Below, piece by piece: positions 32,958-40,166 of a stretch of 40,166 nucleotides of DNA. The stretch's first letter is position 1, and each line of letters starts with the position of its first letter. The notes under the pieces were generated by a model. It saw only the letters and a program-made list of their open reading frames with translations, did not search any database and had not been told where the DNA came from. The position numbers and the translations under genes are program-made. Where the stretch lies: the NCBI GenBank assembly GCA_030655215.1, contig JAURVZ010000014.1, positions 1-40,166 on the forward strand, written 5' to 3'. This DNA is from Pseudolabrys sp. GTDB taxonomy: Bacteria > Pseudomonadota > Alphaproteobacteria > Rhizobiales > Xanthobacteraceae.

Positions 32958-35107
32958 GCCAGCTTCCTGACTTCACCACTGTCGATTTCGCCGATACGCC
33001 TATTCCGGCTGGCGCTGACTCGACGCCGCCGTGGATCACGCCGGAAGCCATCCCGGTGAAGCCGGTCTATGGCGAAGCCGATCTCAAAGGCATCGACTTC
33101 CTCGAGACCTATCCCGGCAAGACGCCTTACCTGCGCGGGCCGTATCCGGCCATGTACGTGGCGCAGCCTTGGACCATCCGGCAATATGCCGGCTTCTCGA
33201 CCGCCGAAGATTCAAACGCCTTCTACCGTCGCAACCTCGCCGCCGGGCAGAAGGGCTTGTCGATCGCCTTCGATCTCGCCACGCATCGCGGCTATGACTC
33301 GGATCATCCGCGCGTGTCGGGCGATGTCGGCATGGCCGGTGTCGCCATCGACTCCATCTACGACATGCGCACGCTTTTCTCCGGCATCCCGCTCGACAAG
33401 ATGAGCGTGTCGATGACGATGAACGGCGCGGTACTGCCGGTGTTGGCGCTCTATATCGTCGCTGGTGAAGAACAGGGCGTACCGCACAAGAAGCTGTCGG
33501 GCACGATCCAGAACGACATTCTCAAAGAATTCATGGTGCGCAACACCTATATCTATCCGCCCGGCCCTTCGCTGCGCATCATCTCCGACATCTTCGCCTA
33601 TACGTCTGCCGAGATGCCGAAGTTCAACTCGATTTCGATTTCCGGCTATCACATGCAGGAAGCCGGCGCGACGCAGGACCTTGAGCTTGCTTACACGCTC
33701 GCCGACGGCGTCGAATATGTCCGCACCGGCTTAAAGGCGGGGCTGACCATTGATCAGTTCGCGCCGCGCCTGTCCTTCTTCTGGGCAATCGGCATGAATT
33801 ACTTCATGGAGATCGCCAAGCTACGCGCCGCGCGCATGATCTGGGCCAAGCTGATCAAGCCGTTCAACCCGACCGATGCGCGCTCGCTGTCGCTGCGCAC
33901 GCATTGCCAGACATCGGGCTGGTCGCTGGCTGCGCAGGATGTCTTCAACAATGTGCCGCGCACCATGATCGAGGCAATGGCGGCGACGCAGGGCCAGACC
34001 CAGTCCCTGCACACCAATGCGCTTGATGAAGCCTTGGCGCTGCCGACTGATTTTTCCGCACGCATCGCCCGCAACACGCAGATCGTCTTGCAGCAGGAAG
34101 CCGGCGCCACCCGCATTGTCGATCCGTGGGGCGGCTCCTACTACGTCGAGAAGCTGACCTATGATCTCGCCGCCAAGGCCTGGGCGCATATCGAGGAAGT
34201 CGAAGCGCTCGGCGGCATGACCAAGGCGATCGAAGCCGGCATTCCCAAGCTGCGCATCGAGGAAGCCTCAGCCAAGACGCAGGCGCGCATCGATGCCGGC
34301 GTGCAGTCGGTGATCGGCGTCAATAAATACCAGCCGACCGATGAAGCGCCGATCGATGTTCTCAAGATCGACAACACCGCTGTGCGGCAAATGCAGCTCG
34401 ACAAGCTCGCGCGCCTGCGCGCCGAACGCGATCCGGTGGCGCTCAAGGAAGCACTCGACGCGCTGACCCGCGCCGCCAGCGGCAATGGCAATCTTCTGGC
34501 GCTGGCGGTCGATGCGGCGCGCGCCAAGGCGACCGTCGGCGAAATCTCGATGGCGCTGGAGAAGGTTTATGGCCGCCACACCGCCACGATCAAATCGATT
34601 ACCGGCGTCTATAAGCGGGAGGTCGGCGTGAACAAAATCGTCGAGCGGGTGCGCGTTGCTGTCGAAGGCTTCGAGGCCGCCGAAGGCCGCCGCCCGCGCC
34701 TGCTGGTCGCCAAGATCGGCCAGGACGGCCATGACCGCGGCCAGAAGGTGATTGCCTCGGCCTTTGCCGATCTCGGCTTTGACGTCGATATCGGGCCGTT
34801 GTTCGCGACGCCTGAGGAAGCGGCGCGTCAGGCGGTCGAGAATGACGTGCATGTTCTCGGCGTCTCGTCGCTCGCCGCAGCGCATCTGTCGCTGGTGCCT
34901 GAACTGAAGAAACAACTGGCCGCGCAAGGCCGCGACGACATTATGATCGTGGTCGGCGGCGTTGTACCGCCGCAGGATTACGAGGCGCTGATGAAGTCCG
35001 GCTGCGAGGCGATCTTCCCGCCCGGCACGGTGATCGCCGAAGCAGCCGAGAAACTGCTGAAAACGTTGCATCATCGACTTGGCCACGACCAGCAGGCGGC
35101 GGAATGA
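32954..35107 (+). CDS. mutB: Methylmalonyl-CoA mutase large (catalytic) subunit
   Basis: The 717-residue adenosylcobalamin enzyme interconverts methylmalonyl-CoA and succinyl-CoA in propionate and ethylmalonyl-CoA metabolism. The barrel has '[49 protein letters not shown]', the substrate-binding His in '[12 protein letters not shown]', and the nucleotide-proximal '[15 protein letters not shown]'. The B12 domain has the base-off motif in '[25 protein letters not shown]' and '[14 protein letters not shown]'. The Tyr of TIRQY and the Arg of LRIISDIF, which favour methylmalonyl over isobutyryl, are kept, but the usual Arg of 'RPWTIRQY' is Gln. No meaB is nearby. Confidence 0.96.
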   Translation: MSQLPDFTTVDFADTPIPAGADSTPPWITPEAIPVKPVYGEADLKGIDFLETYPGKTPYLRGPYPAMYVAQPWTIRQYAGFSTAEDSNAFYRRNLAAGQKGLSIAFDLATHRGYDSDHPRVSGDVGMAGVAIDSIYDMRTLFSGIPLDKMSVSMTMNGAVLPVLALYIVAGEEQGVPHKKLSGTIQNDILKEFMVRNTYIYPPGPSLRIISDIFAYTSAEMPKFNSISISGYHMQEAGATQDLELAYTLADGVEYVRTGLKAGLTIDQFAPRLSFFWAIGMNYFMEIAKLRAARMIWAKLIKPFNPTDARSLSLRTHCQTSGWSLAAQDVFNNVPRTMIEAMAATQGQTQSLHTNALDEALALPTDFSARIARNTQIVLQQEAGATRIVDPWGGSYYVEKLTYDLAAKAWAHIEEVEALGGMTKAIEAGIPKLRIEEASAKTQARIDAGVQSVIGVNKYQPTDEAPIDVLKIDNTAVRQMQLDKLARLRAERDPVALKEALDALTRAASGNGNLLALAVDAARAKATVGEISMALEKVYGRHTATIKSITGVYKREVGVNKIVERVRVAVEGFEAAEGRRPRLLVAKIGQDGHDRGQKVIASAFADLGFDVDIGPLFATPEEAARQAVENDVHVLGVSSLAAAHLSLVPELKKQLAAQGRDDIMIVVGGVVPPQDYEALMKSGCEAIFPPGTVIAEAAEKLLKTLHHRLGHDQQAAE

Positions 35108-35886
35108 ATCTCAGCGTCAAGTTTGCCGCCCTGCTGATTTCCGTTTTCATTGCCGCACCGGCGCTGGCACAGGACAAGGCAAGCGAGCCGAAGCCGACGG
35201 TGTCGTTCAAGAACCGCGCCATTGAAGCAACGATCATTGTCGACGACACGCTGAAAGCGAATCCCGGGTTTTACGATAATTTGCTGGCCGAGGGTCGCCG
35301 CGAAATGACCAAGCGGCGCGCCGAGGCCGACGCGGCCTACAAGGACGATGCGGCGAACTTCGATGGCCGGCGCTACAGCTTCGACCGCAAATATACCGGG
35401 CGCTCCGTCGCCGGCCGCTTTGTCAGCGTATTGCGCGCCGACTATTACAACACGCTCGGCGCCCATCCGAACCGCGAATACAATACTATCCTGTGGGACC
35501 TAGAGGCGAAGAAGCGCATCGGCATTCGCCCGCTGTTCAAGGAGACCGCCGATAACGGTCCGGCTCTGACGACGATTGCCAAGGCCATTCGCGATGGGCT
35601 GGTCGCTGAGAAGAAGACGCGGGAGACGGACAAGCCGAATGACCCGGATCTCGACACGATCAAACCAAAGCTGCTTGAACTCGCGCCACTGCTGCTGGCG
35701 CCATCGACCGAGGCGAAGAAGAGCAGCGGCCTGATCGTCTACTTCTCGCCTTATATGGTCGGCTCCTATGCCGAAGGCGACTACACCATCTTCGTGCCAT
35801 GGACGGCATTCAAGGATCATCTCTCGCCGGAAGGCGCGGCGGTGTTCGGCGGCGACCGCCCGCCCGGAGACGACAAGAGCGACTAA
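35104..35886 (+). CDS. Exported DUF3298 (RsiV-like) domain protein
   Basis: The 260-residue product has a signal peptide ([25 protein letters not shown]). A periplasmic two-part domain resembles the DUF4163/DUF3298 arrangement, with '[56 protein letters not shown]' and the terminal '[41 protein letters not shown]'. DUF3298 domains occur in anti-sigma factor RsiV and in lysozyme-inhibitor-like proteins. It overlaps mutB by ATGA, an unexpected partner for a cytosolic enzyme. Its role is unknown; a lysozyme-inhibitor function is only a guess from the fold. Confidence 0.85.
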   Translation: MNLSVKFAALLISVFIAAPALAQDKASEPKPTVSFKNRAIEATIIVDDTLKANPGFYDNLLAEGRREMTKRRAEADAAYKDDAANFDGRRYSFDRKYTGRSVAGRFVSVLRADYYNTLGAHPNREYNTILWDLEAKKRIGIRPLFKETADNGPALTTIAKAIRDGLVAEKKTRETDKPNDPDLDTIKPKLLELAPLLLAPSTEAKKSSGLIVYFSPYMVGSYAEGDYTIFVPWTAFKDHLSPEGAAVFGGDRPPGDDKSD

Positions 35887-35918
35887 GACCGGGAGGTGTT
35901 TCCGGCGGACGGATGTGA

Positions 35919-35924
35919 TATATT
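35919..35924 (+). promoter_or_regulatory. -10 element of the MntA/HepT promoter, leaderless start
   Basis: TATATT ends six bases before the ATG at 35931 and there is no Shine-Dalgarno sequence, so the transcript probably begins at or next to the start codon. The same arrangement is conserved in the second copy (TATAGT at 40008-40013). Confidence 0.5.
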
Positions 35925-35930
35925 CGCCCC

Positions 35931-36245
35931 ATGACCGTCACCGCCGAGCTCAGCCGCGACGATATCATTGCCAAGCTGCGACCGCTTGAAGCGGAACTGC
36001 GCAAACGCGGCATCACCAGCCTCTCCATTTTCGGCTCACGTTCGCGCGGCGATGCCCGGCCAGACAGCGACCTCGATGTGCTGGTGGATATCAATCCCGA
36101 TGTCGAATTTTCTCTGTTCGATCTGGTCCGCGTTCAACACCTTGTGCAAGACACCACTGGCCTGGAAGCGCAGGCAACGATCAGCAGCGATATGGACGCA
36201 CGCTTTGCACAACGAATTTCGGACGACATTCTGAAGGTCTTTTGA
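35931..36245 (+). CDS. mntA: MntA-type minimal nucleotidyltransferase (antitoxin of MNT/HEPN pair)
   Basis: The 104-residue protein has the nucleotidyltransferase core 'ITSLSIFGSRSRGDARPDSDLDVLVDI', i.e. the GSx10DxD signature with both metal aspartates, and a C-terminal helix. In known MNT/HEPN systems the antitoxin inactivates the HepT RNase by adding AMP to a conserved tyrosine. The HepT gene begins one base after this stop. A near-identical N-terminus recurs at 40020 (45 of 49 residues identical). The product is cytosolic. Confidence 0.9.
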   Translation: MTVTAELSRDDIIAKLRPLEAELRKRGITSLSIFGSRSRGDARPDSDLDVLVDINPDVEFSLFDLVRVQHLVQDTTGLEAQATISSDMDARFAQRISDDILKVF

Positions 36246-36246
36246 C

Positions 36247-36594
36247 GTGCCTCCGACTCTCGGCGATCGGCTTGGACACATCTTGGAGGCCATCGACACG
36301 GTGCTGTCGTTGCTCGCCGGGCAGACCGCCTCAGAGCTTTCTAAGGACACAATACGCCGAATGGCGATCGAACGCGGGCTTGAGATAATCTGCGAGGCCT
36401 CGCGCCATGTGCCCGATGCCGTCAAAGCGCAAAATGTAGAGATAGACTGGCGAGAAATGCGAGACTTCGGCAACGTCTTGCGCCATGCCTATCATCGCGT
36501 TGATCTAGACCGCGTACTCAAGATTGTGACGGCTGACTTGCCACCCCTGCGCAGCTTCGTTGAACAGGTCCTCCGCGAGGAGCAGACGCCATGA
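36247..36594 (+). CDS. hepT: HepT-like HEPN-domain toxin (DUF86)
   Basis: The 115-residue helical protein starts with GTG one base after the mntA stop. It has the DUF86/HEPN pattern 'ILEAIDTVLSLLAGQTASELSKDTIRRMAIERGLEIICEASRHV' and the active-site segment 'MRDFGNVLRHAYHRVDLDRVLKIV', where the RHAY histidine and tyrosine fit the HEPN R-x-H-x-Y type motif. HEPN toxins are metal-independent RNases. The toxin appears intact. Being immediately coupled to its antitoxin it should be co-translated. It could instead be a regulatory HEPN rather than a toxin. Confidence 0.87.
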   Translation: MPPTLGDRLGHILEAIDTVLSLLAGQTASELSKDTIRRMAIERGLEIICEASRHVPDAVKAQNVEIDWREMRDFGNVLRHAYHRVDLDRVLKIVTADLPPLRSFVEQVLREEQTP

Positions 36595-36645
36595 CGCGTC
36601 GCCGCGCACATAAACGTCAAATATTATTTCAGTTGAACGAGCGTC

Positions 36646-36686
36646 GTCCTGGTTACAGGACCTGATCCGCCAATTCTCGAATTGGC
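36646..36686. promoter_or_regulatory. Two adjacent perfect palindromes upstream of tctC
   Basis: GTCCTG-GTTA-CAGGAC (36646-36661) and GCCAATTC-TC-GAATTGGC (36669-36686) lie in the 254-base gap between hepT and tctC, 163-203 bases before the tctC start. Neither is followed by a T-run. They suit operator sites for a regulator of the transporter, or tail structures of the hepT transcript. Confidence 0.5.
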
Positions 36687-36848
36687 CTGCCATAGTGCGC
36701 GCGTTATCTCTGCCCACCGGCACTCTCTCCCACTGGCATGTTACCCGATTGCCAACCCGGATAAGCCGCCCTAACATCAGGTCATAATATGACGCCGGGT
36801 CTACCGGCGGCAGAAAGCCGGAAAAATCCGGCACAGGGAGGATACGGA

Positions 36849-37844
36849 ATGACCAAGCTCACTCGGCGTGAATTTGTTGCATCGACCGCGGCTGCGGGCG
36901 CGGGCCTTGGATTGGGCCTCAAGCCGGCATCGGCGCAGGCGGCCTATCCGAACCGGCCGATCCAGGTGATCTGCCCGTGGGGCGCCGGCGGCGGCACTGA
37001 CGCGACCGCGCGCATCGTCGGCTCGCTGCTGGAAAAAGAACTCGGCCAGCCGGTCAACGTCGTCAACCGCACCGGCGGCAACGGCGTCGTCGGCCACACC
37101 GCGATCTCGACCGCCACGCCGGATGGCTACACGATCGGCATCATCACCGTCGAAATCGCCATGATGCACTGGGCCGGCCTCACCGAGCTGACGCCGAAGA
37201 ATTTCACGCCCTTCGCGCTGATGAACGAAGACCCGCCGGGCATCCAGGTCTCGAACGACAGCCCGTACAAGACGGTCAAGGATCTCGCTGAGGCCATCAA
37301 GAAGGCGCCGCCCGGCAAGTTCAAGGCTTCGGGCACCGGACAGGGCGGCATCTGGCATCTCGCCTTGGTCGGTTGGATGCAGGCCATGGGCCTGCCGGCC
37401 AACCAGGTCGCCTGGGTGCCGTCGAACGGCGCTGCGCCGGCGATGCAGGATCTCGCCGCCGGCGGTCTCGACATGACCACCTGCTCGATCCCGGAAGCCC
37501 GCGCCATGATCGACGCCGGCAAGGCGCGCAGCCTCGCCATCATGTCGCCGACGCGCACAGCGCTCTATCCAAATGTGCCCACGCTGAAGGAAGCGATGGA
37601 CATCGGCTTCACCACCGGCGCGTGGCGCGGCTTTGCCGGACCGAGCGGCGTGCCGGCGGCAATCTCCACCAAGCTCACCGAGTCCTTCAAGAAGATCTAT
37701 GACTCGAAGGAGTACAAGGACTTCATGGCGTCGCGCGGCTTCGGCACTGTCTGGAACGATGCGGCCGGCTACGCCGCGTTCATGGACAACAGCGACAAGC
37801 AAATGGGCGACGCAATGAAGGCGGCCGGTCTGACCAAGGCCTAA
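36849..37844 (+). CDS. tctC: Tripartite tricarboxylate transporter substrate-binding protein
   Basis: I chose the ATG at 36849 behind GGGAGG; an upstream ATG at 36789 lacks a ribosome site. The 331-residue product has a twin-arginine signal (MTKLTRREFVASTAAAGAG, processed near ASAQA). The mature protein is a Bug/TctC family binder: 'YPNRPIQVICPWGAGGGTDATARIVGSLLEKELGQPVNVVNRTGGNGVVGHTAI', 'GTGQGGIWHLALVGWMQAMG' and 'PTRTALYPNVPTLKEAMDI'. It captures an organic acid in the periplasm; the ligand is not predictable. It heads the tctC-tctB-tctA operon. Confidence 0.93.
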   Translation: MTKLTRREFVASTAAAGAGLGLGLKPASAQAAYPNRPIQVICPWGAGGGTDATARIVGSLLEKELGQPVNVVNRTGGNGVVGHTAISTATPDGYTIGIITVEIAMMHWAGLTELTPKNFTPFALMNEDPPGIQVSNDSPYKTVKDLAEAIKKAPPGKFKASGTGQGGIWHLALVGWMQAMGLPANQVAWVPSNGAAPAMQDLAAGGLDMTTCSIPEARAMIDAGKARSLAIMSPTRTALYPNVPTLKEAMDIGFTTGAWRGFAGPSGVPAAISTKLTESFKKIYDSKEYKDFMASRGFGTVWNDAAGYAAFMDNSDKQMGDAMKAAGLTKA

Positions 37845-37851
37845 AGCCAGC

Positions 37852-38346
37852 ATGCGTCTTTCCGATCGTATCACCGGCGGGTTTCTCGTCATTCTGGGCA
37901 GCGGCACGGCTTACGCCGGGTCGCTGCTCCCGCCTGTGCCCGGCCAGCAGGTCGGGCCGAATGTGTTCCCGCTGGTGTGCGGCAGCCTGGTCGCGATTTG
38001 CGGCCTGCTGATTGCTCTGAGGGTCGGCGCGCATTTCGAGGAAGAAGCGGAAGCCGATTTCTCCGCCCATGGCGGCGTCATCGAAAGCGAACTGCCGCAA
38101 AGCCGGCTGTACAAATTGCGCGTTCTGATCCCGCCGGCGCTGCTGCTGTTCTATGTGCTGGTTGTCGAACGGTTGGGCTTCATACCGACCGCGGCGATCA
38201 TCGCCTTCGCCGTTGCGGTCACGCTCGGTGCGCGGCTCAAGCTCGCCATTCCGGTCGCGCTGCTCGCGCCGATCGGCGTCCATCTCATCTTCTTCAAGCT
38301 ACTGCGCGTGCCGTTGCCCGACGGCCTGCTGCCGATGCCCTGGTAG
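37852..38346 (+). CDS. tctB: Tripartite tricarboxylate transporter small membrane subunit
   Basis: The 164-residue protein has about four to five membrane helices: residues 7-27, 38-58, 91-109, 112-130 and 132-148. It matches the TctB family (PF07331), with 'GPNVFPLVCGSLVAICGLLIAL' and the terminal 'FFKLLRVPLPDGLLPMPW'. It starts seven bases after tctC and precedes tctA by 51 bases. Together with TctA it forms the inner-membrane, ion-gradient-driven part of the transporter. Confidence 0.9.
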   Translation: MRLSDRITGGFLVILGSGTAYAGSLLPPVPGQQVGPNVFPLVCGSLVAICGLLIALRVGAHFEEEAEADFSAHGGVIESELPQSRLYKLRVLIPPALLLFYVLVVERLGFIPTAAIIAFAVAVTLGARLKLAIPVALLAPIGVHLIFFKLLRVPLPDGLLPMPW

Positions 38347-38397
38347 CGACAAGGCCTTTGTAGCGCTTGGCGCTGATACTCAACCGTTGAGGACGAT

Positions 38398-39900
38398 ATG
38401 GCGGTCTATCTCGAAGCATTCCGGATGGTTTTGGCGCCGGATGTCATCATCGCCATTCTGCTGTCGTCGATCTACGGCCTCGTCGTCGGCTCCCTGCCCG
38501 GCCTCTCCGCCACGATGGCGACCGCACTGCTGGTGCCGGTGACGTTCTACCTGTCGCCGATCGCGGCCATTGCCACCATCATCTCCGCGTCCGCCATGGC
38601 GATCTTCTCTGGTGACATTCCTGGCGCGCTGCTGCGCATTCCCGGCACGCCCGCTTCCGCTGCCTATACTGATGAAGCCTATGCGATGACGCGCAAGGGC
38701 CAGGCCGAACTGGCGCTGGGCGCTGGCCTGTGGTTCTCAGCGTTGGGCGGCATTGCCGGCACCTTGTCGCTGATCGTGCTGGCGCCGCCGCTGGCTGAGA
38801 TCGCGCTGTCATTCTCGACCTTCGAATACTTCTGGCTAGCACTGCTCGGCCTGATGTGCGCGACGCTGGTGGCGCGCTCGTCACCGGTGAAGGCCATCGC
38901 CAGCATGTTGCTCGGCCTGATGGTCACCTGTGTCGGCATGGAGAACCCCGGCGGCATTCCGCGCTTCACCTTCGGCAACACCGATCTGCTTGGCGGCATC
39001 GAGGTCATACCCGCGCTGGTCGGCGTCTTCGCCGTGTCGGAAGTGATGCGCGCCATGCTCAGTCCCGAGCCGCCGAAAATGCCGAAGCGCAAATACAACA
39101 GCATCATGGCCGGGCAATGGATGCTGACCAAGAAATACTGGCGGCAAATGACGCGCGGCAATTTCATCGGCATCATCATTGGTGTGTTGCCGGGCGCCGG
39201 CGCCGACATGGCGGCCTGGGTCAGCTATGCGATGTCGAAGCGATTTTCCAAGGAGCCGGAGAAATTCGGCACAGGTCATCCGGAAGGCCTGGTCGAAGCC
39301 GGCGCCAGCAACAATGCCAGCCTCGCCAGCGGCTGGGTGCCGGCGCTGTTGTTCGGCGTACCGGGCGACACCATCACCGCCATCGCCATCGGCGTGCTGT
39401 ACATGAAGGGCCTCAACCCCGGCCCGACATTGTTCACCGAAAAAGCCTCGAGCATGTATGCGCTCTATATCGTCTTCATTGTCGCCAACATCATCATGAT
39501 CCCGCTCGGCATTATCATGATCCGCGTCGCTAGCACGGTACTGCGCGCGCCACGCTCGGCCATCCTGCCCGTGATCGTGCTGTGCTGCGCCGTCGGCTCG
39601 TTCGCCACCGGCAACAGCCTGTTCGCGGTGCTGACCGTCGCCGCCTTCGGCATCCTCGGCTACGTCATGGAGGCCAACGGCTATCCGGTCGCCGCCATGG
39701 TGCTGGGCATCGTCATGGGCACGATGGTGGAGCAGAGCTTCGTCACCTCGCTGATCAAGTCCGACGGCAGCATCCTGCCGTTCTTCGAACGGCCGGTGTC
39801 GTCGGTGCTGGCGGCCCTGACCATCGGCGCGCTGGCCTGGCCGGTGCTGTTCTGGCTCTGGCGCACGTTTCAACAGAAGCCCGCAAGCGCCAAGGCCTGA
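38398..39900 (+). CDS. tctA: Tripartite tricarboxylate transporter large permease
   Basis: The 500-residue permease has about eleven to twelve membrane helices and the two internally related TctA motifs: 'GLVVGSLPGLSATMATALLVPVTFYLSP' near the N-terminus and 'GIIIGVLPGAGADMAAWVSYAMSKRF' in the middle, with 'GVPGDTITAIAIGVLYMKGLNPGPTLF'. It carries the substrate imported by TctC. The stop lies inside a 12-base tandem duplication. No terminator is visible between the gene and the second nucleotidyltransferase copy. Confidence 0.95.
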   Translation: MAVYLEAFRMVLAPDVIIAILLSSIYGLVVGSLPGLSATMATALLVPVTFYLSPIAAIATIISASAMAIFSGDIPGALLRIPGTPASAAYTDEAYAMTRKGQAELALGAGLWFSALGGIAGTLSLIVLAPPLAEIALSFSTFEYFWLALLGLMCATLVARSSPVKAIASMLLGLMVTCVGMENPGGIPRFTFGNTDLLGGIEVIPALVGVFAVSEVMRAMLSPEPPKMPKRKYNSIMAGQWMLTKKYWRQMTRGNFIGIIIGVLPGAGADMAAWVSYAMSKRFSKEPEKFGTGHPEGLVEAGASNNASLASGWVPALLFGVPGDTITAIAIGVLYMKGLNPGPTLFTEKASSMYALYIVFIVANIIMIPLGIIMIRVASTVLRAPRSAILPVIVLCCAVGSFATGNSLFAVLTVAAFGILGYVMEANGYPVAAMVLGIVMGTMVEQSFVTSLIKSDGSILPFFERPVSSVLAALTIGALAWPVLFWLWRTFQQKPASAKA

Positions 39901-39917
39901 GGCGTGGCCTGAGGCGT
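39894..39917. repeat. 12-base tandem duplication over the tctA stop codon
   Basis: GGCCTGAGGCGT occurs twice in a row (39894-39905 and 39906-39917). The first copy contains the tctA TGA stop. This looks like a recent small replication slippage. Confidence 0.8.
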
Positions 39918-40007
39918 GACGGCGCGGCCGCCCGATCTCGATTCCATCAAGCCGAACAGAACGACTGAGCAGCCCCCCGAACAACTTTTTCCGGCGGCCG
40001 GACGTGA

Positions 40008-40013
40008 TATAGT
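40008..40013 (+). promoter_or_regulatory. -10 element of the second MntA copy, leaderless start
   Basis: TATAGT ends six bases before the ATG at 40020, the same spacing as in the first copy, again without a Shine-Dalgarno sequence. Confidence 0.45.
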
Positions 40014-40019
40014 CGCACC

Positions 40020-40166
40020 ATGGCCGTCACCACCGAACTCAGCCGCGACGACATTATCGCCAAGCTGCGCCCGCTCGAAGTGGAGCTGCGCAAGCGCGGC
40101 ATTACCAGCCTTGCCATCTTTGGCTCGCGGTCGCGCGGCGATGCGCGTCCGGACAGCGATCTCGAT
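40020..40166 (+). CDS. MntA-type nucleotidyltransferase, second copy, truncated by window end
   Basis: The visible 49 residues start MAVTTELSRDDIIAKLRPLE and reach 'IFGSRSRGDARPDSDLD', including the GS motif and the two aspartates of the catalytic site. Forty-five of 49 residues match the copy at 35931, and I count about 22 base differences of which 18 are silent. That indicates an older duplication held under protein-level selection rather than a recent assembly duplicate. Whether a HepT partner follows is outside the window. Confidence 0.85.
   Translation, partial: MAVTTELSRDDIIAKLRPLEVELRKRGITSLAIFGSRSRGDARPDSDLD

Larger units (their letters stand above)
35898..36245. repeat. First copy of a direct repeat carrying promoter and MntA gene
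   Basis: From about 35898, the region upstream of and including the nucleotidyltransferase gene is repeated in the same direction from 39988 to the window end. Similarity covers the 33 bases before the ATG and at least 147 bases of coding sequence, where I count about 22 differences. The copies flank tctC-tctB-tctA. Confidence 0.85.
39988..40166. repeat. Second copy of the MntA-bearing direct repeat, cut by the window
   Basis: This matches 35898 onward: TTTCCGGCGG, then a conserved 'GGA-GTGATATA-TCGC-CC' just before the ATG. The similarity runs on to the window end, so the full length cannot be seen. Confidence 0.85.

Noticed and set aside
36505..36834. 109-codon frame on the minus strand overlapping hepT and the tctC leader
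   Set aside because: It looks somewhat protein-like, but it overlaps hepT by 90 bases, spans the two palindromes and starts opposite the tctC ribosome site. I found no family resemblance.

Overview
The window is a high-GC segment of an alphaproteobacterial chromosome, most likely Hyphomicrobiales (Rhizobiales; Nitrobacteraceae or Xanthobacteraceae-like). This follows from the gene families: a MucR-family regulator, DUF2336, DUF1491, DUF5330, DUF6456 and DUF4332 proteins, a two-subunit methylmalonyl-CoA mutase, a tctCBA transporter, opgGH, and alphaproteobacterial palindromic intergenic repeats. No rRNA, tRNA, CRISPR array or insertion sequence was recognised. The first 16 bases are all G, so the left edge is probably a contig end or a sequencing artefact.

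Layout. 1-3250 is an accessory stretch that reads as lower in GC: tiny orphan genes, a GTG-started HNH nuclease with a PUA/EVE-like N-terminus, an unknown 119-residue gene and a HigB/HigA-type toxin-antitoxin pair. 3541-9538 is core: a class A penicillin-binding protein, a DUF1214/DUF1254 pair, a lipoprotein, a small 'GEVIQFP' protein, a DUF2336 gene under a perfect CtrA box, and a DUF1491 gene. 9575-12137 (minus strand) holds a peptidoglycan-binding-domain protein and a DivJ/PleC-like histidine kinase. 12138-15808 holds a palindrome-rich intergenic region, a DUF5330 gene, a terminator, a leaderless-looking promoter, sufE, DUF6456, a MucR-family regulator with an altered zinc finger, and a proline/glutamate-rich membrane protein. 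16203-21086 holds Fe-superoxide dismutase, a GT-C glycosyltransferase, a beta-propeller lactonase-like protein and a flavin amine oxidase. 21176-26637 holds a YadG/YadH-type ABC exporter followed by opgG-opgH for periplasmic glucans. 26642-28042 is an M20 peptidase on the minus strand.

28431-35886 runs on the plus strand: DUF2267 and DUF4332 genes, a dispersed palindrome, then folP-folB-folK-mutA-mutB-DUF3298. In this last block every junction except folK/mutA (17 bp gap) is an ATGA overlap, so folate synthesis and methylmalonyl-CoA mutase are probably co-transcribed. 35931-40166 is a tripartite tricarboxylate transporter (tctC-tctB-tctA) flanked by two directly repeated MntA-type nucleotidyltransferase genes. 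The first copy has its HepT partner; the second is cut by the window edge.

The signals most worth following are the duplicated MNT/HEPN module with its conserved leaderless promoter, the exact CtrA box before the DUF2336 gene and the near-match before the DivJ-like kinase, the perfect CRP-type palindrome at 28261-28276, the MucR-family protein lacking a zinc ligand, and the PUA-like/HNH nuclease. All assignments come from reading the sequence and recalled family knowledge; no database search was run.
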